42,623 bases of DNA. Source: Pseudolabrys sp. Its GTDB lineage: Bacteria > Pseudomonadota > Alphaproteobacteria > Rhizobiales > Xanthobacteraceae. Positions 7,943 to 16,362 of this stretch are shown here, piece by piece (position 1 is the stretch's first letter; every line of letters starts with the position of its first letter). Location: assembly GCA_019635575.1 (NCBI GenBank), contig JAHBZF010000015.1, positions 1 to 42,623 on the forward strand, read 5' to 3'. A model generated the notes under the pieces. That model made no database searches. It saw nothing but the letters and a program-made list of their open reading frames with translations, and had not been told where the DNA came from. The position numbers and the translations under genes are program-made.

Positions 7943-8432
7943 GACAATCGGATATGACGTCGCGGATGCGCCGCAGGAGACCGGCGCGCTGATCGATCAC
8001 ATCCTCGCCCGCTATCACGAGACGCATCGCCGCGAACTCCCGGAACTGGTACGGCTCGCGCGCAAGGTCGAGGCCGTGCATGCGGCGCATGCCGATGTGC
8101 CGCGTGGCCTCGCCGATATGCTGCAGCAGATCCTCGGCGAGATCGAGGTGCATATGAAGAAAGAGGAATTGATCCTGTTCCCGGCGATGCGCCGCCGCGC
8201 CGGCGGCGGGCTTGCGGTGCCGATCGCGCAGATGCGGCACGACCACGACGATCACGACGCGCAATTGCGCGCGGTCGACGAACTCACCGGCCATTTCATG
8301 CCGCCGCAGGATGCCTGCGGTTCGTGGCGCGCGCTCTATCAAGGCACGGCGAAGTTCGCCGACGACTTCGCCGCGCACATCCATCTCGAGAACGACGTGC
8401 TGTTCCCGCGCTATGAACAGCCGGCCGCCTGA
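7935..8432 (+). CDS. Hemerythrin-domain protein, RIC/YtfE-like (short form)
   Basis: A 165-residue protein with a complete hemerythrin-like four-helix bundle. Diiron ligands are visible in IDHILARYHETHRREL, EVHMKKEELILFP, QMRHDHDDHD and HIHLENDVLFPR. This spacing matches YtfE/ScdA/DnrN (repair of iron centres), which reduce NO or restore Fe-S clusters after nitrosative damage. The usual N-terminal ScdA_N domain of about 60 residues, with its conserved cysteines, is absent. GGGAGAG precedes the ATG at 7935, which overlaps the end of the globin gene. Partner of the globin and the 44-residue membrane peptide downstream. Confidence 0.85.
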   Translation: MSETIGYDVADAPQETGALIDHILARYHETHRRELPELVRLARKVEAVHAAHADVPRGLADMLQQILGEIEVHMKKEELILFPAMRRRAGGGLAVPIAQMRHDHDDHDAQLRAVDELTGHFMPPQDACGSWRALYQGTAKFADDFAAHIHLENDVLFPRYEQPAA

Positions 8433-8457
8433 CAAACCTGACACCGGGAGACGGGCC

Positions 8458-8592
8458 ATGCCCCAGCAGCAAGACAAGCCCCTCGTCATCACCGCGCAGG
8501 ATGAGCATCCCGGCGCCAGCCTGATCCGCATGCTGGTGGTCGGGCTGGTGCTGATCGTGATCGGGATGTTCGCGGTCGTGCTGATCGCCTGA
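8458..8592 (+). CDS. Small single-pass membrane peptide in the NO operon (44 aa)
   Basis: A 44-residue protein: a hydrophilic start (MPQQQDKPLVITAQDEHPG) and one transmembrane helix (LIRMLVVGLVLIVIGMFAVV) ending close to the C-terminus. It begins 25 bases after the RIC gene with CCGGGAG ahead of the ATG, so it looks translated and operonic. I do not recognise a family. By size and place it may be a small regulator or membrane anchor for the NO-response proteins; that is inference only. Confidence 0.6.
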   Translation: MPQQQDKPLVITAQDEHPGASLIRMLVVGLVLIVIGMFAVVLIA

Positions 8593-8605
8593 CGCGATCC
8601 GGAGA

Positions 8606-9517
8606 CTAGCTGGGATCGGCGATGAAGGCGCGCAGCGCCGCGCCGAGGCCGTCCTCGGCGGTGTTGATGTGGCCGACCATCGAGGAATGGTTGTGACCGC
8701 GCACCCATAGCAGCGGCGGCGTATGCCGCTTCACTTGCGCAAGACGGTAAGCCAGCTCGGTACAATAGAGATCGATCAGCGGGTTCTCGTATTGCGCCAT
8801 GGCGATGAAGGTCGGCACGCTGTCGGCCGTCACATGCGACACAGCCGACATGTCGTCGAGCTTTGACGCGTCGTCGCCGTAATAGGCTGCGACTTTCTTC
8901 GCGTTCGGATTCTCCGGCAGGAGATCGGCGCGCACCCGGCCGCTGATCACCATCAGCCCGGCGATCTGCGGACCGGCCGCCCCGTGGATGCGCTTGTCGT
9001 AAGCATAGCTCGCGGCATGCGCGCCGCCGGCCGAATGCCCCATCAGGAAAATCCTGTCCGCGCTCCAGCCGTGCGCCGCGGCGTTGTCCCGCGCCCAGCG
9101 CACCACAGTGGCGATATCCTGGCTCGCGCCGGGGAATTTGGATTCCGGCGCGAGCCGGTAATTCATGTTGATGCCGCTCATGCCGTGGCGCGCGAAATAA
9201 TGCGACACGTTGGAGTAGATGTGCTCGTTGCGGTTGCGGTGGCCCTCGGTGAAGGCGCCGCCATGGATGAAGATCACCAGCGGATGGCCCGGCGTCGCGT
9301 TCTCCGGATGGAAGATGTCGAACTGTTGCCGCTCGTGCGGGCCATAGGCGACGTCGCGCGTTACCCGTGTGGTTGGCGGCGCGCTGGCGTGGATCTTCGA
9401 GAACTCCTCGGCCATGCGCTTGACGTTGGCCGGGACGTTCTGCCCCCAGGTCGGGCCGATCTCGGCGAGCAGCGCGGTGAGCGAGGCGGGAACGGCGGGG
9501 CGGGCGGAGTCGAGCAT
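8606..9517 (-). CDS. Alpha/beta hydrolase (esterase/lipase family)
   Basis: A 303-residue enzyme of the hormone-sensitive-lipase/arylformamidase-like type. The oxyanion-hole motif HGGAF is at residues 85-89 and the nucleophile elbow GHSAGG puts the catalytic Ser at 162; an Asp in the YENPLIDLY region and the His in RGHNHSSMVGH would complete the triad. No signal peptide is seen. The start is uncertain: the frame is open to 9838, but the upstream part is repeat-like DNA; ATG 9517 is the last good start before conserved sequence, and a GTG slightly upstream is possible. The substrate is unknown. It is transcribed toward the NO module and converges with it. Confidence 0.78.
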   Translation of the reverse strand: MLDSARPAVPASLTALLAEIGPTWGQNVPANVKRMAEEFSKIHASAPPTTRVTRDVAYGPHERQQFDIFHPENATPGHPLVIFIHGGAFTEGHRNRNEHIYSNVSHYFARHGMSGINMNYRLAPESKFPGASQDIATVVRWARDNAAAHGWSADRIFLMGHSAGGAHAASYAYDKRIHGAAGPQIAGLMVISGRVRADLLPENPNAKKVAAYYGDDASKLDDMSAVSHVTADSVPTFIAMAQYENPLIDLYCTELAYRLAQVKRHTPPLLWVRGHNHSSMVGHINTAEDGLGAALRAFIADPS

Positions 9518-9810
9518 AGCGAGCACCACAAAGAGTTCGTCGGAGCGATGCGCAGCGTTATCAGCCTTGCCGGAAGCCGGCAATGCACTGGCCGGCAGAC
9601 GAGATGATCGCGGAGGGCAGGGATATGCGCCACTCTTGCTCTGCCTCATCCTGGGGGGCCGCGCAGAGCGTGGCCTCTCTAAGGGCGAGGCGGCGACAGC
9701 ACGGTGCGCGCCCCATGGTTCGAGACGGCTCGCAAGTGCGAGCCTCCTCACCATGAGGCTTCGGGAGCGCGCGGGCTGTATCAAAACCCGCTGATCCCCG
9801 CGTTCGCGGG

Positions 9811-9897
9811 AATGACCGGTGGAGACAGCGGAGTTCAACTCTCACTCCGCCTCATCCTGAGGAGCGGGCAAAGCCCGCGTCTCGAAGGGTGAGGCGG
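9811..9897. repeat. REP-like palindromic repeat
   Basis: CCGCCTCATCCT (9847-9858) pairs with AGGGTGAGGCGG (9886-9897) over 11 of 12 bases, with an inner stem GCGGGC/GCCCGC (9864-9869/9873-9878). The preceding GGAATGACCGGTGGAGA recurs at about 41469-41485 beside an inverted copy of the same palindrome. The whole gap 9518-9914 looks like degenerate copies of this repeat (CCTCATCCTGG near 9645, CTCACCATGAGG near 9748) and holds no gene that I can support. Confidence 0.75.
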
Positions 9898-9914
9898 CCA
9901 CGAGGCCGAACAAA

Positions 9915-10835
9915 TCAACCCTCCGGCAGCGGGATGAACTCGGTTTCGTTCGGCACCGGCGCGAAGCGGCCGCTCTTCCAGTCTTCCTTGGCCTCCTCGA
10001 TGCGCTCCTTGCGCGAGGAGACGAAATTCCACCAGATGTAGCGGGGGCCTTCGAGCGCCGCGCCGCCGAGGAACATCATCCGCGCCGAACGGGTCGCGCG
10101 CACGGTGATCTTGTCGCCGGGACGGAATACGAGAAGCCGCGGCGCCTCGAATGTGTCGCCCGCGATCTGGACTTCGCCCTCGGCGAGATAGATCGCGCGT
10201 TCCTCGTGATCGGCATCGAGCGGCACGGTGGCGCCGGCGTCCAGCAGCACTTCGGCATAGAACCAGTCGGACAGCATGCCGACCGGCGAGGATTTGCCGA
10301 ACATCGACCCGGCGATGACGCGCGCCGACACGCCGTTGTCCTTGATCTGCGGCAGCACGCTCGCATCGAAATGCTGGAATGTCGGTTCGGTTTCCTCGCG
10401 GTCGCGCGGCAGCGCGATCCAGCTCTGGATGCCGAACATGCCCTGGCCGTTCTTGCGCTGCATGTCGGGCGTGCGCTCGGAATGGGCGATGCCGCGACCC
10501 GCGGTCATCAGGTTCATGGCGCCGGGTTCGATCTCCAGCGTATTGCCTTCGCTGTCGCGGTGCATGATGCGGCCGTCGAACAGATAGGTGACGGTGGCGA
10601 GCCCGATATGCGGATGCGGGCGCACGTCCATGCCTTGGCCGGCGACCATCTGCACCGGACCCATCTGATCGAAAAAGATGAAAGGCCCGACCATCTGCCG
10701 TCGTCCGTGCGGCAGCGCGCGCCGCACGTTGAAACCGTCGCCGAGGTCGCGCACGCGCGGCACGACGACCAGCTCGAGCGCATCGCAGCTCTGCTTGTCG
10801 CCGAGTGCGGGGTCTTTGTCGGGCATCCAGCTCAT
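9915..10835 (-). CDS. Pirin family protein (copy 1)
   Basis: A 306-residue bicupin. The N-terminal cupin carries PHPHIGLATVTYLFDG, DSEGNTLEIEPGAMNLMTAG and GIAHSER, the metal-binding His/Glu set of pirins; the C-terminal pirin domain holds AIYLAEGEVQIAGDTFEAP. The start is firm: GGAGGTGCTTC precedes the ATG at 10835. Bacterial pirins include quercetin dioxygenases and redox/electrophile-linked regulators; the substrate here is unknown. It lies downstream of pirin copy 2 and the FMN reductase on the same strand, so the three probably form one unit. Confidence 0.88.
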   Translation of the reverse strand: MSWMPDKDPALGDKQSCDALELVVVPRVRDLGDGFNVRRALPHGRRQMVGPFIFFDQMGPVQMVAGQGMDVRPHPHIGLATVTYLFDGRIMHRDSEGNTLEIEPGAMNLMTAGRGIAHSERTPDMQRKNGQGMFGIQSWIALPRDREETEPTFQHFDASVLPQIKDNGVSARVIAGSMFGKSSPVGMLSDWFYAEVLLDAGATVPLDADHEERAIYLAEGEVQIAGDTFEAPRLLVFRPGDKITVRATRSARMMFLGGAALEGPRYIWWNFVSSRKERIEEAKEDWKSGRFAPVPNETEFIPLPEG

Positions 10836-10905
10836 GAAGCACCTCCACTGTCGCCATTCCAGGTCCGCGCGCATGATGCGCGCGTCCCGGAATGATAGCG
10901 TCTTG

Positions 10906-11811
10906 CTACTGCTTGATGAACGTGCCGGCCCGCAGCTCGGACACAGCCTGCTGCAATTCGGCGTCGGTGTTCATCACGATCGGCCCGTACCAGGCGACCG
11001 GCTCCTCGATCGGTTTGCCGGAGACCAGCAGGAAGCGCACGCCTTCCTCGCCGGCCTGAACGGTCACTTCATCGCCGCGGTCGAACACGATCAGCGAGCG
11101 GTTGCCGGTCTGCTCGCGCAGCTTGACCTCCTGACCGTTGATCTCTTTCTCGGTCAGCACGCCGAACGGCTGCGAGGCCGAGACGAAGGCGCCGGAGCCG
11201 GCGAAGATATAGGCGAAGGCGTGCCGGTCGACCTCGACCTTGAAGGTCTTTTTCCGTCCGGGCGGGACGGAGATGTCGAGATAGCGCGGATCGGCCGCGA
11301 CGCCCTCGACCGGGCCTTTCTTGCCCCAGAAATCGCCGGTGATGACGCGCACCTTGGTGCCGTCGTCGTCGATGATCTCCGGAATGTCCTTCGCCTTGAT
11401 GTCCTGATAGCGCGGCTTGGTCATCTTCAGCGCGCGCGGCAGGTTGGCCCAGAGCTGGAAGCCGTGCATCCGGCCCTGCGCGTCACCACGCGGCATCTCC
11501 TGGTGCATGATGCCGGAGCCGGCCGTCATCCACTGGACATCGCCGGCGCCGAGCACGCCCTGGTTGCCGAGACTGTCGCCGTGGTCGACCTCGCCGGCGA
11601 GAACATAAGTGATGGTCTCGATGCCGCGATGCGGGTGCCACGGGAAGCCGGCTGCATATTCGTCCGGATTGTCGTTACGGAAATCGTCGAGCAGCAGGAA
11701 CGGGTCGAATTCCTTGGTGTCGCCGAAACCGAAGGCGCGGCGCAGATGCACGCCTGCGCCTTCGAGAGTGGGGCGCGATTGCGAGATGCTCTTCACGGGA
11801 CGGATGGACAT
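10906..11811 (-). CDS. Pirin family protein (copy 2, quercetinase-like)
   Basis: A 301-residue bicupin, distinct from its neighbour. HPHRGIETITYVLAGEV, HGDSLGNQGVLGAGDVQWM and GIMHQEM give the His-His-His-Glu metal site as in E. coli YhaK/YhhW-type pirins, where quercetin 2,3-dioxygenase activity is known. The C-terminal half has the AYIFAGSGAFV pirin domain. ATG 11811 has GGAAAGG upstream; the frame extends 15 codons further without a better site. It sits between the FMN reductase and pirin copy 1, which suggests a shared response to quinones or other electrophiles. Confidence 0.88.
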   Translation of the reverse strand: MSIRPVKSISQSRPTLEGAGVHLRRAFGFGDTKEFDPFLLLDDFRNDNPDEYAAGFPWHPHRGIETITYVLAGEVDHGDSLGNQGVLGAGDVQWMTAGSGIMHQEMPRGDAQGRMHGFQLWANLPRALKMTKPRYQDIKAKDIPEIIDDDGTKVRVITGDFWGKKGPVEGVAADPRYLDISVPPGRKKTFKVEVDRHAFAYIFAGSGAFVSASQPFGVLTEKEINGQEVKLREQTGNRSLIVFDRGDEVTVQAGEEGVRFLLVSGKPIEEPVAWYGPIVMNTDAELQQAVSELRAGTFIKQ

Positions 11812-11913
11812 GATGTCTGCCTTTCCGGGATCGCCCCATGATGGCGGCGATCCCATGTGCGGAGTCTTGTGTGGGTTACGTCTCAGAACGTCTTTCGAGT
11901 CGTGTGCGGGTCG

Positions 11914-12465
11914 TCAGTTCTTGTGCTTCGCGACCAGACCCGCGAGTTGGTCGAGGAAACCCTTGAGAAACTTCTTGGTGTCGTCGCTGCTGAAGTTGCC
12001 TTGTGCGTCGATCAGATCGGGCTTGAACAGGATATAGGCTTCGCCACCGGTCAGCGTGACGCCCTGCGCGCCGAGGATCTGCCGCAGATGCTGCTGCGCC
12101 AGCGCCGTGCTGATGACGCCACCCGAGGTGCCGGTGACGGCGGCGATCTTGCCGGTCCAGCTATTCTTGCCCCACGGCCGCGCACCCCAGTCGATCGCGT
12201 TCTTCAACGCGGCGGGGATCGAACGGCTGTGTTCCGGCGTGACGAACAGCAGGCCGTCGGCGGCCGCAATCTCGGATTTGAAGCGGACCACGCTCGGGGC
12301 GAGGTTGCCTTCATCGTCCTGGTTGTAGAGGGGCAGGTCGTCGATCCGCGGGAAGGTGAAGGTCATTTTATCGCTGCCGAGCTTGGCCAGCGCCTCGGCG
12401 AACTTGCGATTGATGGATTCGCGGCGGGTGCTGCCGACGATGACGGCGATCTTGAAAGACGACAT
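11914..12465 (-). CDS. NADPH-dependent FMN reductase / quinone reductase (ChrR-like)
   Basis: A 183-residue flavodoxin-fold enzyme. The FMN phosphate loop is GSTRRESINRKFA near residue 11, with PEHSRSIPAALKNAIDWG and VTGTSGG later, as in ChrR/YieF and azoreductase-like proteins that reduce quinones, chromate or azo dyes with NAD(P)H. It is the first gene of a leftward group with two pirins. The HxlR-type regulator starts 48 bases away on the other strand, a common arrangement in which the regulator senses quinone or aldehyde stress and controls the reductase. Confidence 0.88.
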   Translation of the reverse strand: MSSFKIAVIVGSTRRESINRKFAEALAKLGSDKMTFTFPRIDDLPLYNQDDEGNLAPSVVRFKSEIAAADGLLFVTPEHSRSIPAALKNAIDWGARPWGKNSWTGKIAAVTGTSGGVISTALAQQHLRQILGAQGVTLTGGEAYILFKPDLIDAQGNFSSDDTKKFLKGFLDQLAGLVAKHKN

Positions 12466-12513
12466 GGGAGTGTTACCTTCTGGAAGTTACGAATTGATAC
12501 CAAGGCTAGATAG

Positions 12514-12930
12514 ATGACTGGCAAAAACCAGCAAGAAGGCACAGTGACGATACCCGGTACCCTCCATGATCCCGAGGACTGTCGGGCGGTCAGCGAAGTC
12601 CTGTCCCGTGTCGGTGACAAGTGGACCGTGCTGGTCGTCGGCGTCCTTGGACCCGGACCGAAACGTTTCAATGAAATCCGGCGGGCCTTGGGCAGCATAT
12701 CGCAGCGGATGCTGACGCTGACCTTGCGCGGCTTGGAGCGCGACGGTCTCGTCACCCGGACGGTCTATCCTACCATCCCGCCGCGGGTCGACTATGCGCT
12801 CACGGCATTGGGTCACTCGCTGCTTGATCCGGTGAACGAGCTCGGCCTGTGGGCGCGGCGGCATCGCGCGGAGATAGAAGTCGCGCGACATCAATACGAT
12901 ACGAGCAACAGCGGCGCGCAAAGCCGCTGA
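12514..12930 (+). CDS. HxlR/MarR-type transcriptional regulator
   Basis: A 138-residue winged-helix regulator. It shows the HxlR pattern: DCRAVSEVLSRVGDKWTVLVV, RFNEIRRALGSISQRMLTLTLRGLERDGLV and YALTALGHSLL. A Cys precedes the DNA-binding domain (HDPEDCRAV), the position of the redox-sensing Cys in YodB/HypR relatives. It is divergent from the FMN reductase and pirin genes and shares a 48-base promoter region with them (12466-12513), where GTTACCTTCTGGAAGTTAC is an imperfect inverted repeat. It probably represses that group until quinones or reactive electrophiles appear. Confidence 0.85.
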   Translation: MTGKNQQEGTVTIPGTLHDPEDCRAVSEVLSRVGDKWTVLVVGVLGPGPKRFNEIRRALGSISQRMLTLTLRGLERDGLVTRTVYPTIPPRVDYALTALGHSLLDPVNELGLWARRHRAEIEVARHQYDTSNSGAQSR

Positions 12931-12992
12931 TCGTCTCCCGCCGCGCTTCGTTGCTGCAGAGCGAAACAACGCCGCGCTGCACAACATTATTA

Positions 12993-13000
12993 TGTATACA
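12993..13000. promoter_or_regulatory. GntR/FCD-type operator candidate upstream of tctC
   Basis: TGTATACA is a perfect 8-base palindrome in the gap before tctC, inside an AT-rich patch (ACATTATTATGTATACACG). The same core TGTATAC occurs just before the gntR gene and between the O-methyltransferase and PanE-like genes. FCD-type GntR regulators commonly bind such TNGTATACNA-like palindromes. The rest of the gap 12931-13129 shows nothing else that I recognise. Confidence 0.6.
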
Positions 13001-13129
13001 CGCGCGCAAAACTTCGCGGATAGTAGTGATCGGCTGATGACGTTTGTCTATCGCGCAAACGTCCGGTCCAAGCCCGGCGATTAAAGACCGGCGCACATCA
13101 TCGACAGGCATTCACCCGGAGGAACGTTC

Positions 13130-14146
13130 ATGACTTTCTCGTTGCAGAGGATCGGACTTTGCGCGGCCGCGGCCGCGGCCGTGATCGCAGGCGCGGCACC
13201 GTTCGCGGCGCAGGCGGCCTGGGAGCCGACCCGCCCCGTCGAGATCATCGTCCCGGCTGGCACCGGCGGCGGCGCCGACCAGATGGCCCGCGTGGTGCAG
13301 GGCATCGTCACCAAGCACAACCTGATGAAACAGCCGATGGTTGTGATCAACAAATCGGGTGGCGCGGGCGGCGAAGGCTTTCTCGATGTGAAGGGATCGC
13401 GCAACAACCCGCACAAGCTGATCATCACGCTGTCGAACCTGTTCACGACACCGCTCGCGACCGGCATTCCGTTCTCCTACAAGGATCTCACGCCGGTCAC
13501 GATGATGGCGCTCGACGAATTCATCCTCTGGGTGAACGCGGACAAGCCCTACAAGTCGGCGAAGGACTACATCGCCGCGATCAAGGCCGGCACCGACGGC
13601 CAGTTCAAGATGGGCGGCACCGGCTCCAAGCAGGAAGACCAGATCATCACCGTGGCGCTGGAAAAGGCCACCGGCAAGAAGATGACCTACATCCCGTACA
13701 AGGGCGGCGGCGAGGTCGCGGTGCAGCTCGTCGGCGGTCATGTCGATTCGTCGGTGAACAACCCGATCGAGGCGGTGGCGCAATGGCGCGCCGGCAAGCT
13801 GCGGCCGCTCTGCGTGTTCGACAGCAAGCAGCTCGACTACAAGGACAAGATCACCGCCGACCAGTCGTGGAACGACATCCCGACCTGCAAGTCGCAGGGC
13901 ATCGATGTCGAATATCTGATGCTGCGCGGCTTCTTCATGTCGCCGGGCGCGACGGCGGATCAGGTCGCCTATTATGTCGATCTGATGAAGAAGGTGCGGG
14001 CTACGCCGGAATGGGCGCAGCTCATGAAGGATGGCGCCTTCAATCAGACCGCGCTCACCGGAGCGGAATATCTCAAGTGGGTTGAAAACGCGGAAAAGAC
14101 CCACGAAGCCCTGATGAAAGACGCGGGCTTCCTGGCCAAGAAGTAA
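13130..14146 (+). CDS. tctC: TTT-family substrate-binding protein (TctC/Bug), candidate oxalate receptor
   Basis: A 338-residue periplasmic protein. Signal peptide at ~1-29 (ending AAQA). The Bug fold is seen in RPVEIIVPAGTGGGADQMAR, the ligand-contact loop, and in GEGFLDVKGSRNNPHKLI and YIPYKGGGEVAVQLVGGHVD. TctC captures a small carboxylate and hands it to the TctA/TctB membrane unit. AGGAACG precedes the ATG. Genes for tctB, tctA, a GntR regulator and oxalate enzymes follow, so oxalate is the likely ligand; this is by context only. A hairpin with five Ts follows (14156-14188), which may raise the level of this gene over the membrane genes. Confidence 0.88.
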   Translation: MTFSLQRIGLCAAAAAAVIAGAAPFAAQAAWEPTRPVEIIVPAGTGGGADQMARVVQGIVTKHNLMKQPMVVINKSGGAGGEGFLDVKGSRNNPHKLIITLSNLFTTPLATGIPFSYKDLTPVTMMALDEFILWVNADKPYKSAKDYIAAIKAGTDGQFKMGGTGSKQEDQIITVALEKATGKKMTYIPYKGGGEVAVQLVGGHVDSSVNNPIEAVAQWRAGKLRPLCVFDSKQLDYKDKITADQSWNDIPTCKSQGIDVEYLMLRGFFMSPGATADQVAYYVDLMKKVRATPEWAQLMKDGAFNQTALTGAEYLKWVENAEKTHEALMKDAGFLAKK

Positions 14147-14155
14147 CCGTTACAG

Positions 14156-14188
14156 CGCCGGCGGATCGCACGATCCGCCGGCGTTTTT
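14156..14188 (+). terminator. Hairpin with T-run between tctC and tctB (attenuator)
   Basis: CGCCGGCGGATCG (14156-14168) pairs with CGATCCGCCGGCG (14171-14183), followed by TTTTT. The stem is perfect. Inside an operon, a partial terminator here would explain more binding protein than permease. Confidence 0.8.
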
Positions 14189-14230
14189 ACAACATCTCCG
14201 TTGTTTCGTTCCCCTCAGGAATCCTTTCGA

Positions 14231-14731
14231 ATGAGCAGGCAGTCCCTCATGGCAACTGACGGCCCTCCGCATCGCAGCGTCGAAATCGCCGTGGCGATCA
14301 TCTGCCTCATCTTCGGTGGCATCACGATTTTCGGCAGTCTCAGCGCGGGGATCGGCTGGGGGGCGGAAGGTCCGCAGTCCGGATTCTTTCCGTTCTACAT
14401 CGGCGTGATCATCATCCTGTCGAGCCTGATCAATCTCAAAAGCGCCTGGGCGCTCGATCCGCAGCCGCTGTTCGCCAACTGGGGTCAACTCGGTCAGGTG
14501 CTCGCGGTGGTGATTCCGACCACGGTCTACGTGCTGGTGCTGCCCTATACCGGCATCTACGTGTCCTCGATCGTGCTGATCACCGGGTTCATGATCTGGC
14601 TCGGCCGCTACCGCTGGCACACCGCGCTGATCGTCGGCATCGCGGTGCCGGTTGCGATCTATTTCATGTTCGAGAAATGGTTCCTCGTGCCGCTGCCGAA
14701 GGGTCCGCTCGAAGACTGGCTCGGTCTGTAG
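14231..14731 (+). CDS. tctB: TTT-family small membrane subunit TctB
   Basis: A 166-residue inner-membrane protein with four predicted helices: VEIAVAIICLIFGGITIFG, FFPFYIGVIIILSSLINL, a central pair around VLAVVIPTTVYVLVLPYTG and IVLITGFMIWLG, and a last helix near TALIVGIAVPVAIYFMFE, ending PLPKGPLEDWLGL, the usual TctB tail. ATG 14231 has CAGGA ten bases upstream; a further ATG at 14249 is an alternative. It pairs with TctA in sodium- or proton-driven carboxylate uptake. Confidence 0.87.
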   Translation: MSRQSLMATDGPPHRSVEIAVAIICLIFGGITIFGSLSAGIGWGAEGPQSGFFPFYIGVIIILSSLINLKSAWALDPQPLFANWGQLGQVLAVVIPTTVYVLVLPYTGIYVSSIVLITGFMIWLGRYRWHTALIVGIAVPVAIYFMFEKWFLVPLPKGPLEDWLGL

Positions 14732-14799
14732 GTTCGACCTGTCACGCGCAGGCCGCCGGCCGCGCCCACAACAGAAAAGATCTCGGGTTAGGAAACGTC

Positions 14800-16308
14800 A
14801 TGTTGGAAGATATTGGCAATCTGTTTCACGGCTTCGCGGTCGTGATCCAGCCCTTCAACATCCTGCTGATGGTGGTCGGGATTTTGCTGGGCGTGATCAT
14901 CGGCGTGTTGCCGGGACTCGGCGGCGCCAACGGCATCGCCATTCTGTTGCCGCTGACTTTCAGCATGTCGCCGACCTCGGCGATCATCATGCTGTCGTGC
15001 ATCTACTGGGGGGCGCTGTTCGGCGGTGCCATCACCTCGGTTCTCTTCAACATACCTGGAGAGCCATGGTCGGTTGCGACGACATTCGACGGCTATCCGA
15101 TGGCGCAACAAGGCAAGGCTGGCGAAGCGCTGACCGCCGCGTTCACGTCGTCCTTCGTCGGCGCGCTGTTTGCCGTCATCGTCATCACGCTGGTCGCGCC
15201 GTTGGTCGCACAATTCGCGCTTGAGTTCGGACCCGCCGAGAAATTCTCGGTATTCTTCCTCGCCTTCTGTAGCTTCATCGGTATGGGCAAGGAGCCGCCG
15301 TTCAAGACGGTGTGCTCGATGATGATCGGCTTCGCGCTCGCCGCCGTCGGCCTCGACAGCGTCACCGGCTCGTTGCGTCTCACCTTCGGGTTTACCGAAC
15401 TGCTCAACGGCTTCGACTTCCTGATCGCGGTGATCGGCCTGTTCGGCATTGGCGAGATCCTGCTGACCATGGAGGAGGGACTTTCCTTCAAGGGCAAGGC
15501 AGCCGGCATCAATCCGAGGGTCGTGCTGCAAACCTGGATGGAACTGCCGCGTTACTGGATGGTGTCGCTGCGCTCATGCCTGATCGGCTGCTGGATGGGC
15601 ATTTCGCCTGCCGGTGCGACGCCGGCCTCGTTCATGAGCTACGGCATTGCCCAGCGCATCTCCAAACGCGGCAAGAACTTCGGCAACGGCGAGATCGAAG
15701 GCGTGGTGGCGCCGGAAACCGCGGCGCATGCCGCCGGCACCTCGGCGCTGCTGCCGATGCTGGCGCTCGGCGTGCCCGGCTCGCCGACCGCGGCGGTGCT
15801 GCTCGGCGGTCTGCTGATCTGGGGTCTGCAACCCGGTCCGCTGCTGTTCGTCGAGCAGAAGGATTTCGTCTGGGGTCTGATCGCCTCCATGTATCTCGGC
15901 AATCTGGTCGGCCTGATCATCGTGTTGACCTGCGTGCCGCTGTTCGCCGCGATCCTGCGCATTCCGTTCAGCATCATCGCCCCGATCATTCTCGTGATCT
16001 GCGCGATCGGCGCCTACACGGTGCACAACTCGGCGTTCGACGTCATCCTGATGATGGTGTTCGGCATCGTCGGCTACGCCATGAAGAAGACGGGCTATCC
16101 GCTGGCGCCGATGGTCCTTGCCATCGTGCTCGGCGACAAGGCGGAGGAGGCTTTCCGCCAGTCGTTGCTCGCTTCCGGCGGTCATCTCGGGGTGTTCTTC
16201 TCCAACGGCCTGGTCGCCACCATCATGGTGCTCGGCCTGATCGCGTTGTTCTGGGGGGTGATCGCCAACGCGTGGTCGCGCCTGCGCGGCGTTCCGAAAA
16301 CCGCCTAG
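14800..16308 (+). CDS. tctA: TTT-family large permease TctA
   Basis: A 502-residue integral membrane protein with about 11-12 helices. Family marks: GVIIGVLPGLGGANGIAILL in the first repeat, the FNIPGEPWSVATTFDGYPMA loop, the second repeat MGISPAGATPASFMSYG, EGVVAPETAAHAAGTSALLP, and the C-terminal GYPLAPMVLAIVLG. The two-repeat arrangement is typical. ATG 14800 has TTAGGAAAC upstream; the ORF reads open to 14677 but that overlaps tctB. It moves the substrate delivered by the upstream TctC across the inner membrane. Confidence 0.92.
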   Translation: MLEDIGNLFHGFAVVIQPFNILLMVVGILLGVIIGVLPGLGGANGIAILLPLTFSMSPTSAIIMLSCIYWGALFGGAITSVLFNIPGEPWSVATTFDGYPMAQQGKAGEALTAAFTSSFVGALFAVIVITLVAPLVAQFALEFGPAEKFSVFFLAFCSFIGMGKEPPFKTVCSMMIGFALAAVGLDSVTGSLRLTFGFTELLNGFDFLIAVIGLFGIGEILLTMEEGLSFKGKAAGINPRVVLQTWMELPRYWMVSLRSCLIGCWMGISPAGATPASFMSYGIAQRISKRGKNFGNGEIEGVVAPETAAHAAGTSALLPMLALGVPGSPTAAVLLGGLLIWGLQPGPLLFVEQKDFVWGLIASMYLGNLVGLIIVLTCVPLFAAILRIPFSIIAPIILVICAIGAYTVHNSAFDVILMMVFGIVGYAMKKTGYPLAPMVLAIVLGDKAEEAFRQSLLASGGHLGVFFSNGLVATIMVLGLIALFWGVIANAWSRLRGVPKTA

Positions 16309-16346
16309 GGACGGCTCCATCAACGGGCTTGCGTTTCCTGGAATAA

Positions 16347-16354
16347 TGTATACC
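16347..16354. promoter_or_regulatory. GntR/FCD operator candidate just before gntR
   Basis: TGTATACC lies 9 bases before the ATG of the GntR gene, within AATAATGTATACCAG. It matches the TGTATACA before tctC at seven of eight bases. Binding here would block translation or transcription entry and give autoregulation. Confidence 0.55.
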
Positions 16355-16362
16355 AGAGTGTC

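Noticed and set aside
9518..9838. N-terminal extension of the alpha/beta hydrolase and other small frames in this gap
   Set aside because: The DNA is repeat-like and the translation is low-complexity, unlike the family.
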